Shown here piece by piece: positions 1-6,355 of a DNA stretch of 7,208 bases. Every line of letters begins with the position of its first letter. The first letter of the stretch is position 1. This stretch comes from Bacillota bacterium (lineage in GTDB: Bacteria > Bacillota > Bacilli > Bacillales_B > DSM-18226). Below the pieces are notes generated by a model. The model was not told where the DNA came from, searched no databases, and saw only the letters and a list, made by a program, of their open reading frames with translations. Both the position numbers and the translations under genes were made by a program. The DNA is taken from the NCBI GenBank assembly GCA_021821235.1, contig JAKACS010000151.1, positions 1 to 7,208 of the forward strand, in the 5' to 3' direction.

Positions 1-75
1 CAGCTCTTCACCCGAAATGATTTTCCGTGCTCGATTGGCTAAACCAAGTAGTGACATCCATTTTTGTTCCTTCAT
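1..75 (-). CDS. rplGA: L7Ae-family RNA-binding protein YlxQ, N-terminus only
   Basis: Only the first 25 codons are in the window; the gene continues past the left edge. The start MKEQKWMSLLGLANRARKII matches the beginning of YlxQ/RplGA, a small protein (about 100 aa in Bacillus) of the ribosomal L7Ae/L30e family that binds kink-turn RNA. The ATG at 73-75 overlaps the TGA of rnpM as ATGA, a typical translational-coupling overlap. An AAGGAG site lies inside the end of rnpM, but about 14 nt upstream, so coupling may matter more than direct initiation. The start leaves eight residues before the LLGLANRARK core, as I recall for B. subtilis YlxQ. The identity rests on this core and on gene order (nusA-ylxR-ylxQ-infB). 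The rest of the protein cannot be judged. Confidence 0.85.
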   Translation of the reverse strand, partial: MKEQKWMSLLGLANRARKIISGEEL

Positions 76-356
76 TTGGATAGTCGGTTCTCCTTCTCGA
101 TTAGCTCTAACAGCTCATCATATAACTTGTCATCGATCGGAACTTGTAAATGATTCGCTAAACTATTTTTTTTCTTGGCTAATTCAACTGCTTCCTTCTC
201 TTTTGAAAGGTATGCCCCCCTGCCGGATTTTTTTCCAGTCAGATCGATTGAGACTTCCCCTTCCTTGGAACGAACGATGCGAACGAGTTCTTTTTTCGGT
301 TTCATTTCACCGGTTGCCACACATTTGCGCATTGGAACTTTTCTGCGAGTGTTCAC
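72..356 (-). CDS. rnpM: RNase P modulator RnpM (YlxR family)
   Basis: This is a 94-aa basic protein of the YlxR (DUF448) family. Visible family marks are RKCVATGE near residues 10-17, the charged stretch KPKKELVRIVRS, and the signature GRGAYL at about 45-50. In B. subtilis the homologue has been reported to bind RNase P RNA and modulate its activity; that role is taken from the family, not from this sequence. I chose GTG at 354-356 as the start because the AAGGGGG site at 364-370 lies 7 nt from it. The in-frame ATG at 360-362 is only 1 nt from that site, too close for normal initiation. The gene sits 18 nt after nusA and overlaps rplGA by 4 nt, so it is in the same operon. Length is normal and nothing appears broken. 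Confidence 0.9.
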   Translation of the reverse strand: MNTRRKVPMRKCVATGEMKPKKELVRIVRSKEGEVSIDLTGKKSGRGAYLSKEKEAVELAKKKNSLANHLQVPIDDKLYDELLELIEKENRLSK

Positions 357-363
357 GATCATT

Positions 364-370
364 CCCCCTT
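364..370 (-). promoter_or_regulatory. ribosome binding site of rnpM
   Basis: The minus strand reads AAGGGGG here, in the short gap between nusA and rnpM. It decides the start: 7 nt to the GTG at 356, against 1 nt to the ATG at 362. It differs from AAGGAGG by one base. Confidence 0.65.
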
Positions 371-374
371 ACTG

Positions 375-1499
375 TTATTCCACTTCATCTTCTGTATCAT
401 CAAAGCCAAAATCGGTATCGTCTTCAAAGAGTTTAATGGTCTCTTCTCTTGGATAGATTCCTAATTCGCGTGCTTCTGATTCCGATCTAACGTCGATTTT
501 CCAACCAGTTAATTTCGCAGCAAGCCGGGCATTTTGACCGCGTTTTCCAATTGCCAGCGACAGCTGGTAGTCAGGAACGATCACCGTTGTAGCTTTTTCA
601 GCTTCATTCACATTAACATCCAATACTTTCGATGGGCTAAGTGAGTTAGCTACAAATACGACTGGATCATCGGACCATTTTACGATATCGATTTTTTCCC
701 CTTTTAGTTCATTGACAATTGCCTGAACCCTTGAACCTTTCGGGCCTACACATGAGCCGACAGGATCCACTTCCGCATTATCGGAATGAACGGAAATCTT
801 TGAACGGTCGCCAGCTTCGCGTGCCACCGATTTAATTTCTACAGTGCCATCATATATTTCAGGAACTTCAATCTCAAACAAGCGTTTTAACAGTCCAGGA
901 TGTGTTCTTGACACAAAAATTTGCGGCCCTTTTGTTGTTTTTTCAACTTTTGTTATAAAAACCTTAATGCGATCGTGCGGCTGATAGCGTTCGTTCGGCA
1001 TTTGCTCATTGACCGGGAGGATTGCCTCAATTTTCCCTAAACTGACATATATAAACTTCGAATCAATTCGCTGAACGATTCCTGTCATGATATCTTCTTC
1101 ACGGTCAATAAATTCGGAATAAATAATCCCTCTTTCTGCTTCTCTAACACGCTGGGTGACCACCTGTTTAGCAGTTTGAGCCGCAATTCGGCCAAAATTC
1201 TTTGGCGTGACTTCAAGTTCAACAACATCTTCTACTTGATAATTCGGATTAATATTTCTTGCTTCCTCTAGAGAAATTTCCAATCGCGGATCAAAAACTT
1301 GATCGACAACTTCTTTTCTGGCAAAAACACGCATCGAGCCTGTTTGCAGATTAAGATCAATTCGCACATTTTGTGCTTGATTAAAATTACGGCGGTATGC
1401 CGACACAAGTGCTGCTTCAATTGCTTCAATTAAAACATCTCTGGAAATACCTTTTTCTTTTTCCAGCAATGTAAGAGCATCTAATAATTCGCTGCTCAT
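375..1499 (-). CDS. nusA: transcription termination/antitermination factor NusA
   Basis: This 374-aa protein is the length expected of Bacillus NusA (about 371 aa). NusA binds RNA polymerase near the RNA exit channel and promotes pausing and intrinsic termination. In order: the N-terminal polymerase-binding domain (about 1-125, beginning MSSELLDALTLLEKEKGISR), an S1 RNA-binding domain (about 133-200, with DIMTGIVQRIDSKFIYVSLG), then two KH domains with GxxG loops at GPKG (252-255) and IGKRGQ (317-322). It ends in a short acidic tail and lacks the extra C-terminal repeats of E. coli NusA, as usual in Firmicutes. The ATG at 1497-1499 has a GAAGGGGGA ribosome site at 1508-1516, 8 nt upstream. 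The 106-nt gap to rimP holds no clear promoter. In B. subtilis NusA acts back on its own operon leader; a candidate site lies upstream of rimP. Confidence 0.97.
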   Translation of the reverse strand: MSSELLDALTLLEKEKGISRDVLIEAIEAALVSAYRRNFNQAQNVRIDLNLQTGSMRVFARKEVVDQVFDPRLEISLEEARNINPNYQVEDVVELEVTPKNFGRIAAQTAKQVVTQRVREAERGIIYSEFIDREEDIMTGIVQRIDSKFIYVSLGKIEAILPVNEQMPNERYQPHDRIKVFITKVEKTTKGPQIFVSRTHPGLLKRLFEIEVPEIYDGTVEIKSVAREAGDRSKISVHSDNAEVDPVGSCVGPKGSRVQAIVNELKGEKIDIVKWSDDPVVFVANSLSPSKVLDVNVNEAEKATTVIVPDYQLSLAIGKRGQNARLAAKLTGWKIDVRSESEARELGIYPREETIKLFEDDTDFGFDDTEDEVE

Positions 1500-1605
1500 G
1501 GATTGTATCCCCCTTCATTTCTTATTCAATTTTTCAGGTATGACTGAAGTTTCTGTTGATTTCAGCTTTAATTAACAGACAGCTAACAATGATATGTGCA
1601 TTCTT

Positions 1606-2076
1606 TTAGGAAAAGCTGATTGCCAACCGGGCGCTGGCAACTTTCTCATAAGGAATTTCAACTATTTTCTTTCTTGTTTTGATCTTTACTTCAATCGATA
1701 CCGTAACTCCGTCAAATGTTAGCAATTTGCCTTCAAACCCTTTTTCACCATCGATCGGTTCGTATGTTTTCACAAGGATTTGCTTGCCTATGGCCTTTTC
1801 AAAGTCGTTCGCCTTTTTCAACGGCCGCTCAGCCCCTGGGGAGGACACTTCAAGAAAATAGTTGTGCGGAATCGGGTCGAGCTCATCCAATTTTTCACTG
1901 AGTTTTTCGCTAACTACACCGCACTCTTCAATGTCAACACCGGTATCTTTATCGATATAAACGCGAAGAAACCAGTTCTTGCCTTCTTTTACGTACTCGA
2001 CTTCCACCAATTCAAGATCAAGTTCAGTGACAATCGGTTTCGTCAGTTCTTCGACGATTTCCGTTACTTTGCTCAT
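1606..2076 (-). CDS. rimP: ribosome maturation factor RimP
   Basis: This 156-aa protein is the same length as B. subtilis RimP (formerly YlxS). RimP assists maturation of the 30S ribosomal subunit. The N-terminal alpha/beta domain (about 1-85) carries the family motif [13 protein letters not shown] at 75-87, followed by a small Sm-like beta-barrel domain (about 88-156). An in-frame GTG at 2097 would add MKRRLWS, but that segment is the ribosome site itself (AAGGAGGT at 2085-2092). The ATG at 2074-2076 lies 8 nt after it and gives the canonical [10 protein letters not shown] start, so I use that. It is the first gene of the rimP-nusA-rnpM-rplGA unit, behind its own promoter and leader hairpin. 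No frame damage is seen. Confidence 0.96.
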   Translation of the reverse strand: MSKVTEIVEELTKPIVTELDLELVEVEYVKEGKNWFLRVYIDKDTGVDIEECGVVSEKLSEKLDELDPIPHNYFLEVSSPGAERPLKKANDFEKAIGKQILVKTYEPIDGEKGFEGKLLTFDGVTVSIEVKIKTRKKIVEIPYEKVASARLAISFS

Positions 2077-2084
2077 GCTCCATA

Positions 2085-2092
2085 ACCTCCTT
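2085..2092 (-). promoter_or_regulatory. ribosome binding site of rimP
   Basis: The minus strand reads AAGGAGGT, a near-perfect Shine-Dalgarno sequence, 8 nt before the ATG at 2076. It rules out the longer reading that begins at 2097. Confidence 0.85.
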
Positions 2093-2144
2093 TTCACGAA
2101 TTTATACGTGTTAACATAGGACGTTTTTTAGAAATAAGTGCACA

Positions 2145-2174
2145 CAATACGAAAGAGTGGGTTTCCCCACTCTT
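2145..2174 (-). terminator. leader hairpin with broken U-tract, candidate NusA-dependent terminator
   Basis: On the minus strand the arms AAGAGTGGG and CCCACTCTT form nine perfect base pairs closed by a GAAA loop (arms 2166-2174 and 2153-2161, loop 2162-2165). The following bases, TCGTATTGT, are only partly U-rich, so the terminator is weak by the usual rules. It lies about 30 to 60 nt after the likely transcription start and about 75 nt before rimP. In B. subtilis the leader of this operon carries a terminator that needs NusA, giving NusA autorepression, and weak U-tracts are typical of such sites. The hairpin may also stop readthrough from polC. The fold is direct; NusA dependence is inference. 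Confidence 0.6.
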
Positions 2175-2208
2175 GAATACGAGAGTATTTCTTAGTATTT
2201 CCAATAAA

Positions 2209-2237
2209 ACTATACCATAACCATAATATAGATGCAA
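2209..2237 (-). promoter_or_regulatory. sigma-A type promoter of the rimP-nusA operon
   Basis: On the minus strand TTGCAT (2232-2237) is followed after exactly 17 nt by TATAGT (2209-2214), with TGG directly before it, an extended -10 element. The -10 matches TATAAT at five of six bases; the -35 matches TTGACA only at its first three. Transcription would start near 2201-2202, between the polC stop and the leader hairpin, leaving a leader of about 125 nt. Position and spacing support it. Confidence 0.6.
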
Positions 2238-2264
2238 ATGAAATGCGGCCTGGAACTGGTCGAA

Positions 2265-3670
2265 CTAGAAGAGTGAGAGCTGGTTTTGTTCCGGTAAGTC
2301 TGCCAAACAGCCTTGTTTATCTAAATATTCGATTATCGTTTTGGATACTTTCCCTCGCTGCTGCAAATCTTCTTTTGATAAAAACTCTCCATCTTTACGG
2401 GCATTAACAATATTAATTGCGGCGTTGGTTCCAAGCCCTGGAATGGCATTAAACGGCGGTATTAAGGTGTTCCCATCAATAATAAATTCGGATGAAGCCG
2501 ATTTATATAAATTGATTTTTTGGAAGGAATAGCCTCGCTCCGTCATTTCGAGTGCAAGTTCCAGAACAGTTAATAAACTCTTTTCCTTGTTAGAGGCGTC
2601 CAAGCCCTTTGCATTAATTTCTTCAATTTTAGCTCGAATGGCTGCAGAACCGTTCGCCATTGCTTCAACATCAAAATCCTCAGCGCGAACCGTGAAATAA
2701 GCCGCATAATAAAGCAATGGGTGATGCACCTTAAAATACGCAATCCGAACAGCCATCAGCACATACGCAGCTGCGTGCGCCTTAGGAAACATATATTTTA
2801 TTTTTTTGCAGGAATCGATGTACCATTCTGGTACTTCGTTTTTGCGCATTTCGACTTCCATTTCTTCTGTTAGGCCTTTTCCTTTACGGACTGATTCCAT
2901 GATTTTAAAAGCAAATGAGGGTTCAAGTCCCTGATAAATCAAATAAACCATAATATCGTCACGGCAGCCGATCACTTCACTTAGCGTACAAATTTGGTTT
3001 TGAATGAGTTCCTGAGCATTGCCAAGCCAAACGTCAGTACCGTGCGAAAGACCTGAAATCTGAACCAATTCCGAGAAAGTTGTCGGCCTTGTGTCCTCCA
3101 GCATTTGCCGGACAAACCGTGTTCCAAATTCCGGAATTCCAAGTGTACCCGTTTTACACATAATTTGCTCTTCGGTGACCCCAAGCGATTCTGTTCCACT
3201 AAAAATTTTCATCACTTCCGGGTCATCGGTCGGAATGGTTTTTGGGTCAATCCCGCTCAAATCCTGCAGCATCCGGATCACGGTTGGATCATCGTGTCCG
3301 AGAATATCAAGCTTTAAGACGTTGTCATGGATCGAATGGAAGTCAAAATGCGTTGTCCGCCATTCCGAGTTTCGATCATCGGCTGGATATTGAATCGGTG
3401 AAAAATCATAAATATCCATATAATCCGGGACAACAATAATTCCTCCTGGATGCTGTCCAGTCGTTCTTTTTACCCCCGTACAGCCGGAGGCAAGGCGGTC
3501 AATTTCTGCTCCTCGCAAATGCAGATTGTGATCCTGCTGGTAAGCTTTTACATACCCAAAAGCAGTCTTGTCGGCAACAGTGCCAATCGTTCCGGCGCGG
3601 TAAACATACTCCTCACCAAACAATACCTTCGTATAGTTATGCGCCCTTGGCTGATATTCCCCGGAAAAAT
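2265..3670 (-). CDS. polC: PolC DNA polymerase III alpha, 3' exon (C-terminal 467 residues)
   Basis: This is the second exon of the replicative polymerase of low-GC Gram-positives. The join is complement(2265..3670, 6341..7208). Its first two bases (AT) complete the Asn codon begun by the last base of the 5' exon, and it then reads [20 protein letters not shown]. Visible parts: the fingers region with [12 protein letters not shown] and [35 protein letters not shown], whose first Asp corresponds to the third palm aspartate of the DnaE/PolC family; [20 protein letters not shown]; and a C-terminal helix-hairpin-helix-like region ([13 protein letters not shown]). The last residues, QNQLSLF, are the beta-clamp binding peptide. 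The frame is open throughout. By itself this exon has no normal start; an ATG at 3718 inside the intron is in frame. A promoter for rimP follows the stop codon. Confidence 0.96.
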
Positions 3671-3672
3671 AT

Positions 3673-3717
3673 GATGATAGGTAAGCATTTGATATAATCT
3701 CCAGCTTTTCCCCCATC
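3673..3717 (-). ncRNA. group II intron domain VI with branch-point adenosine
   Basis: On the minus strand GATG at 3714-3717 pairs with CATC at 3673-3676. The stem continues through G-U and G-C pairs (GGGG with CCTAT) to AA/TT and GC/GC. The A at 3678, eight nucleotides from the 3' end of the intron, is left unpaired between G-U pairs. This is where the branch nucleotide of a group II intron is expected (7 or 8 nt from the 3' splice site). The fold was drawn by hand and has one A/A mismatch and one extra A. Confidence 0.75.
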
Positions 3718-3719
3718 TC

Positions 3720-3754
3720 ACACCGTACGTGACCCTTTCAGTGTCATACGGCGT
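3720..3754 (-). ncRNA. group II intron domain V (catalytic hairpin)
   Basis: The minus strand holds ACGCCGTAT pairing with GTACGGTGT (nine pairs including wobbles), a two-base AC bulge, and a distal stem capped by a GAAA-type loop (GACACTGAAAGGGTC). The CGC catalytic triad, the AC bulge and the CGTACGG segment are hallmarks of domain V. It is 35 nt where 34 is usual, because the distal stem has either a bulged A or an A/G mismatch. It lies 25 nt after the stop codon of the intron protein and 2 nt before domain VI, in the canonical order. Confidence 0.9.
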
Positions 3755-3779
3755 TCCATCGTTACTATGTCGAAGTTAC

Positions 3780-5603
3780 TCAGCTAAGTTTTGGATTTCC
3801 TACTTCCGTTCTTAGCCCATTTAATCTTTTAATTGCTTTTAAATCAAAACTCTCAATTATTGCTTTATACTTTGGATTTTTTGTTGGATTTATATTATGA
3901 ATTAACATATGGTAGTCCTTTTTTATGATTATTAGATTATCGTAATCATCTGTTCCATTTAGAGAAGTTGGTTTTTTGTGGTGACATATTGCATTAAACG
4001 GAGTTAGTCTTTCACCCGTTATTCCACAGCAACCTTTCTGGGCAACATATTTACTTAGACGGTTATCTTCGTATTTCACACTCTTGGACTTATAGATACC
4101 TTTTCTAAACAATTCTAATTCAGTAATGGACACGTTTTTGATTTCTTTTTGTATGGCTTTTCGGTCGTTTGCATTGTAGATTGAAAACTCAGGTTTTCTT
4201 TGACCTCGTATATCGTGTTTAATTGCTTCCAGCGGATATACTAATATGCCGTTACTCTTAAATCTAGGACATCGGTAACCAGTGTAGAATTTCTCAATCA
4301 CTTTGTTCTTTTCAATTGTTAGATTGAAGATATTTCTATTCGTAAGTGATTTGATGTTTTTGTGTACTCTGTGCCTTATATGGTTAAAATCTTGGGATAC
4401 TCTAGTGGCTATTTTGTAATAGTTTTGCATTCCAAGAATGTTGGCATTGTACATCATAATCTTTTCTGGTGTGGGACTTTTTCTTATCTTAACTAATTTG
4501 TGCCTAATAACCTCTTCGACCTTATTTTTAGATTTAGGACTCATTTTTGAGTTCACTATATATCCAGTTTTTGCAGTTCCCTTATTGACTGCTCGAAACC
4601 TAATTCCTAAGAAATCTGTACCATTTTTACGCAGATTAGTGATTTTACTTTTTTCTTTACTAATCTCCAAGCCAAGTCTTTCTTGTAGCCATTTTTCAAC
4701 AGCTATTTTGATTTTCTTAGCATTGTTAAATGAGTTCGTAAAGATTTTAAAGTCATCAGCATATCTAACAAGGTACATTGGTTTTAGCTTTGTCTTTTTA
4801 AGAGCATCTGTTTTGTTTCTTTTTAATTTATAAGGTATTTTAGTCGGTTTTGTTTCCCATTGATTAGATATCCACCAATCTAGCTCGTTTAATACCACAT
4901 TCGCTAGTAGGGGAGATAATATTCCACCCTGAGGTGTTCCTTTCTCTGGTACTCCATACCCTTTTATTTCGGCTTTTAGCATTTTCTTAATTATCGATAA
5001 TACTTTTTTATCCCGTATTCCAATTGTCCAAAGTTGTTTGATTAGCTTGCTGTGATTGACGTTATCAAAAAATCCTTTTATATCTATGTCTACCACATAG
5101 TGATTGAAGCTATGATTAACTAAGTGATAACACCTAGCTAACGCGTCGTGAGTACTTCTTTTGGGTCTAAAACCGAAGCTATTTGAGTTAAACTTTCCTT
5201 CCATAATAGGTTCAAGAATTTGCAAGAACATTTGCTGAACTAACCTGTCCTCTATTGTTGGAATTCCGAGTGGTCTCAAATCGCCATTAGGTTTTGGAAT
5301 TAGCACTCGTTTCACTGAATGTGGTTCGTAGTCTTCGAGTCTTTTTCTTGTCAATGCAACAAGCTTATCCGTGTCCATCTTTTGTAGATGTTTTATGGTA
5401 TGTCCATTTGTGCCTTTTGTTTTGCTCCCAGTATTACTCTTCAGATTACGATAAGCTAATCTAATGTTTTCTTCCGATATGATTTGCTCATAAAGGTTTT
5501 TAAAGTATCTACCATTGTTACTATCTGCATATAGTGCATCCAACTGACTTTGCATACCAAAGTATTCGTTATTTCTTAACTTTTGTATCATTAAGTCAGC
5601 CAA
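3780..5603 (-). CDS. group II intron-encoded reverse transcriptase/maturase with HNH endonuclease
   Basis: This 607-aa LtrA-type protein helps the intron RNA fold and splice, and copies it into DNA during retrohoming. Domains: an RT-0-like N-terminal part (about 1-90), then the reverse transcriptase with the fixed block IPKPNGDLRPLGIPTIEDR (102-120), VDIDIKGFFDNV (171-182, catalytic Asp), GTPQGGILSPLLAN (222-235) and the active-site box RYADDF (280-285). The maturase (X) region is about 360-450. The C-terminus carries an HNH nuclease: CCGITG (525-530), CHH (540-542), DNL (555-557) and HMLIH (565-569), so second-strand cleavage looks possible. I use the TTG at 5601-5603 because AGGAAGTGA lies 7 nt upstream; the first in-frame ATG is at 5591. 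No frameshift or lost catalytic residue is seen. Hand-counted lines are 28-32% G+C, against 47-55% in polC. Confidence 0.96.
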   Translation of the reverse strand: MADLMIQKLRNNEYFGMQSQLDALYADSNNGRYFKNLYEQIISEENIRLAYRNLKSNTGSKTKGTNGHTIKHLQKMDTDKLVALTRKRLEDYEPHSVKRVLIPKPNGDLRPLGIPTIEDRLVQQMFLQILEPIMEGKFNSNSFGFRPKRSTHDALARCYHLVNHSFNHYVVDIDIKGFFDNVNHSKLIKQLWTIGIRDKKVLSIIKKMLKAEIKGYGVPEKGTPQGGILSPLLANVVLNELDWWISNQWETKPTKIPYKLKRNKTDALKKTKLKPMYLVRYADDFKIFTNSFNNAKKIKIAVEKWLQERLGLEISKEKSKITNLRKNGTDFLGIRFRAVNKGTAKTGYIVNSKMSPKSKNKVEEVIRHKLVKIRKSPTPEKIMMYNANILGMQNYYKIATRVSQDFNHIRHRVHKNIKSLTNRNIFNLTIEKNKVIEKFYTGYRCPRFKSNGILVYPLEAIKHDIRGQRKPEFSIYNANDRKAIQKEIKNVSITELELFRKGIYKSKSVKYEDNRLSKYVAQKGCCGITGERLTPFNAICHHKKPTSLNGTDDYDNLIIIKKDYHMLIHNINPTKNPKYKAIIESFDLKAIKRLNGLRTEVGNPKLS

Positions 5604-5607
5604 CTAA

Positions 5608-5616
5608 TCACTTCCT
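5608..5616 (-). promoter_or_regulatory. ribosome binding site of the intron protein
   Basis: The minus strand reads AGGAAGTGA, one base different from AGGAGGTGA, 7 nt before a TTG codon. It favours the TTG at 5603 over the ATG at 5591. Confidence 0.6.
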
Positions 5617-6017
5617 AGCGAAAGTTTTCGTTTCTTAAAATCTTACGAGAATCTGACTATTTGTAGGTTTTGTTTTCGACGTCACGACTAATGCCCTTCC
5701 CTCAAAAATGTTTTATCCTCGGACTTATTGGTTATTCAGTCGTCATTGGCATTTTCTCAAAGGTACTATGGCATCACTGCCACTCCCGTTAATCTATGTT
5801 ATAGCGAATGCTTTTCCATAGAAACACCTTAAGCGAAGTGCAACCTTCTGATGTGTCGGGAGCTTCTCACGTTCCACTATTTCTATCTGTACATAATCTA
5901 CTTAGGTTCCCCCTAAATCCCGTTGAGCTCGACTGTGCCTGTAACACAGTATGGATTTTCATAACCAAACGCTTACTCATCCACACTCAAAATTCCTAAT
6001 TGGAACCCATACCATTT

Positions 6018-6024
6018 CTGATAT
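6018..6024 (-). other. EBS2 guide sequence of the intron
   Basis: The minus strand reads ATATCAG, the exact reverse complement of CTGATAT in the 5' exon (6349-6355). It lies about 320 nt into the intron, a plausible domain I position. A candidate EBS1 (TTGAGT, 5985-5990) lies downstream but pairs with the exon only through three Watson-Crick and three G-U pairs, so EBS1 is not assigned with confidence. Confidence 0.6.
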
Positions 6025-6340
6025 GTGACATTCACGAGAAGTCAATCGAGGGTTCGTCCCAGTCATTCTACTGATTCTAACCATATAGATTTTATAGACA
6101 CCAGACCTATCATCCACAGAAGCTTTGTAGCTCCTTTTCCTCGCCTCAAACGTTAGGGTGGACTTCAGCCTACTTTAGCGGGCTTCAGACAAAATTTGTT
6201 TTTGCAATACTCCTTATGCCTGCCGCAGCTTCAGTGAGTGTGTTTCAGGGCGTTACTCCATCATTCCACACTTCGAAATAGCAGTTCTACTAGGTATAAA
6301 ACACTAGTGGCTAATCTTTTCAATTAGCAACGTGACGCAC

Positions 6341-6355
6341 TCAAATCAATATCAG
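6341..6355 (-). other. intron-binding sites IBS1 and IBS2 in the polC exon
   Basis: The last exon bases read CTGATAT (IBS2, 6349-6355), TG, then ATTTGA (IBS1, 6341-6346), directly before the intron. They encode the catalytic PDIDL of PolC. IBS2 has a perfect 7-nt partner in the intron; IBS1 is defined mainly by position. Confidence 0.55.

Larger units (their letters stand above)
3671..6340 (-). mobile_element. group II intron inserted in polC
   Basis: This is a 2670-bp self-splicing retroelement. The minus strand begins GTGCG at 6340, matching the group II 5' consensus GUGYG, and ends CATCAT at 3671, matching the 3' AY rule. Excision joins the exons into an exact Asn codon and a continuous PolC. 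Order: 5' ribozyme domains (5604-6340), encoded reverse transcriptase in the domain IV position (3780-5603), domain V (3720-3754), domain VI with bulged A (3673-3717). The exon sequence CTGATAT just upstream pairs perfectly with ATATCAG inside the intron (EBS2). RNA type is probably IIB-like and the encoded protein is of a bacterial HNH-bearing class; the exact subclass is not settled here. The reverse transcriptase region is markedly AT-richer than polC, as expected of an incoming element. Confidence 0.95.
5604..6340 (-). ncRNA. group II intron ribozyme 5' part (domains I to III and start of IV)
   Basis: These 737 nt hold no credible protein gene. They correspond to the 5' ribozyme domains that fold around the exons and domain V. 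Directly visible are the 5' terminus GTGCGTCACG, a strong local hairpin of GTGGAT with ATCCATAC (about 5953-5985), and the EBS2 guide sequence. I could not draw a complete domain I-III fold by hand, so boundaries between domains are not assigned. Confidence 0.8.

Noticed and set aside
17..456. Overlapping plus-strand open frames opposite rnpM and nusA
   Set aside because: They are antisense to well-recognised genes and have no recognisable domains; the same applies to the other plus-strand frames opposite rimP and polC.
2077..2097. Longer rimP start (GTG at 2097)
   Set aside because: The added codons consist of the Shine-Dalgarno sequence of the ATG at 2076, and the shorter form has the family length.
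3780..5603. A retron, diversity-generating or CRISPR-associated reverse transcriptase
   Set aside because: Maturase and HNH domains, group II domains V and VI directly downstream, and a GTGCG 5' end identify a group II intron. No repeats, spacers or template/variable repeat pair are seen.
5808..5999. Plus-strand open frame of 63 codons in the intron
   Set aside because: It lies antisense to structured ribozyme RNA, has no family resemblance and shows no clear ribosome site.
6072..6079. TAGAATCA as EBS1 (pairs 7 of 8 with exon TGATTTGA)
   Set aside because: It lies 5' of EBS2, whereas EBS1 normally lies 3' of EBS2 in domain I, and the mismatch falls near the splice site.
3671..6340. An intein in PolC
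   Set aside because: The insert is not an open frame continuous with polC: a stop follows after five codons, and the encoded protein is a separate reverse transcriptase, not an intein.
3671..6340. A group IIC intron inserted behind a terminator hairpin
   Set aside because: The insertion site is inside a coding sequence with no hairpin upstream, and an EBS2-IBS2 pairing plus an HNH domain are present, unlike typical IIC elements.
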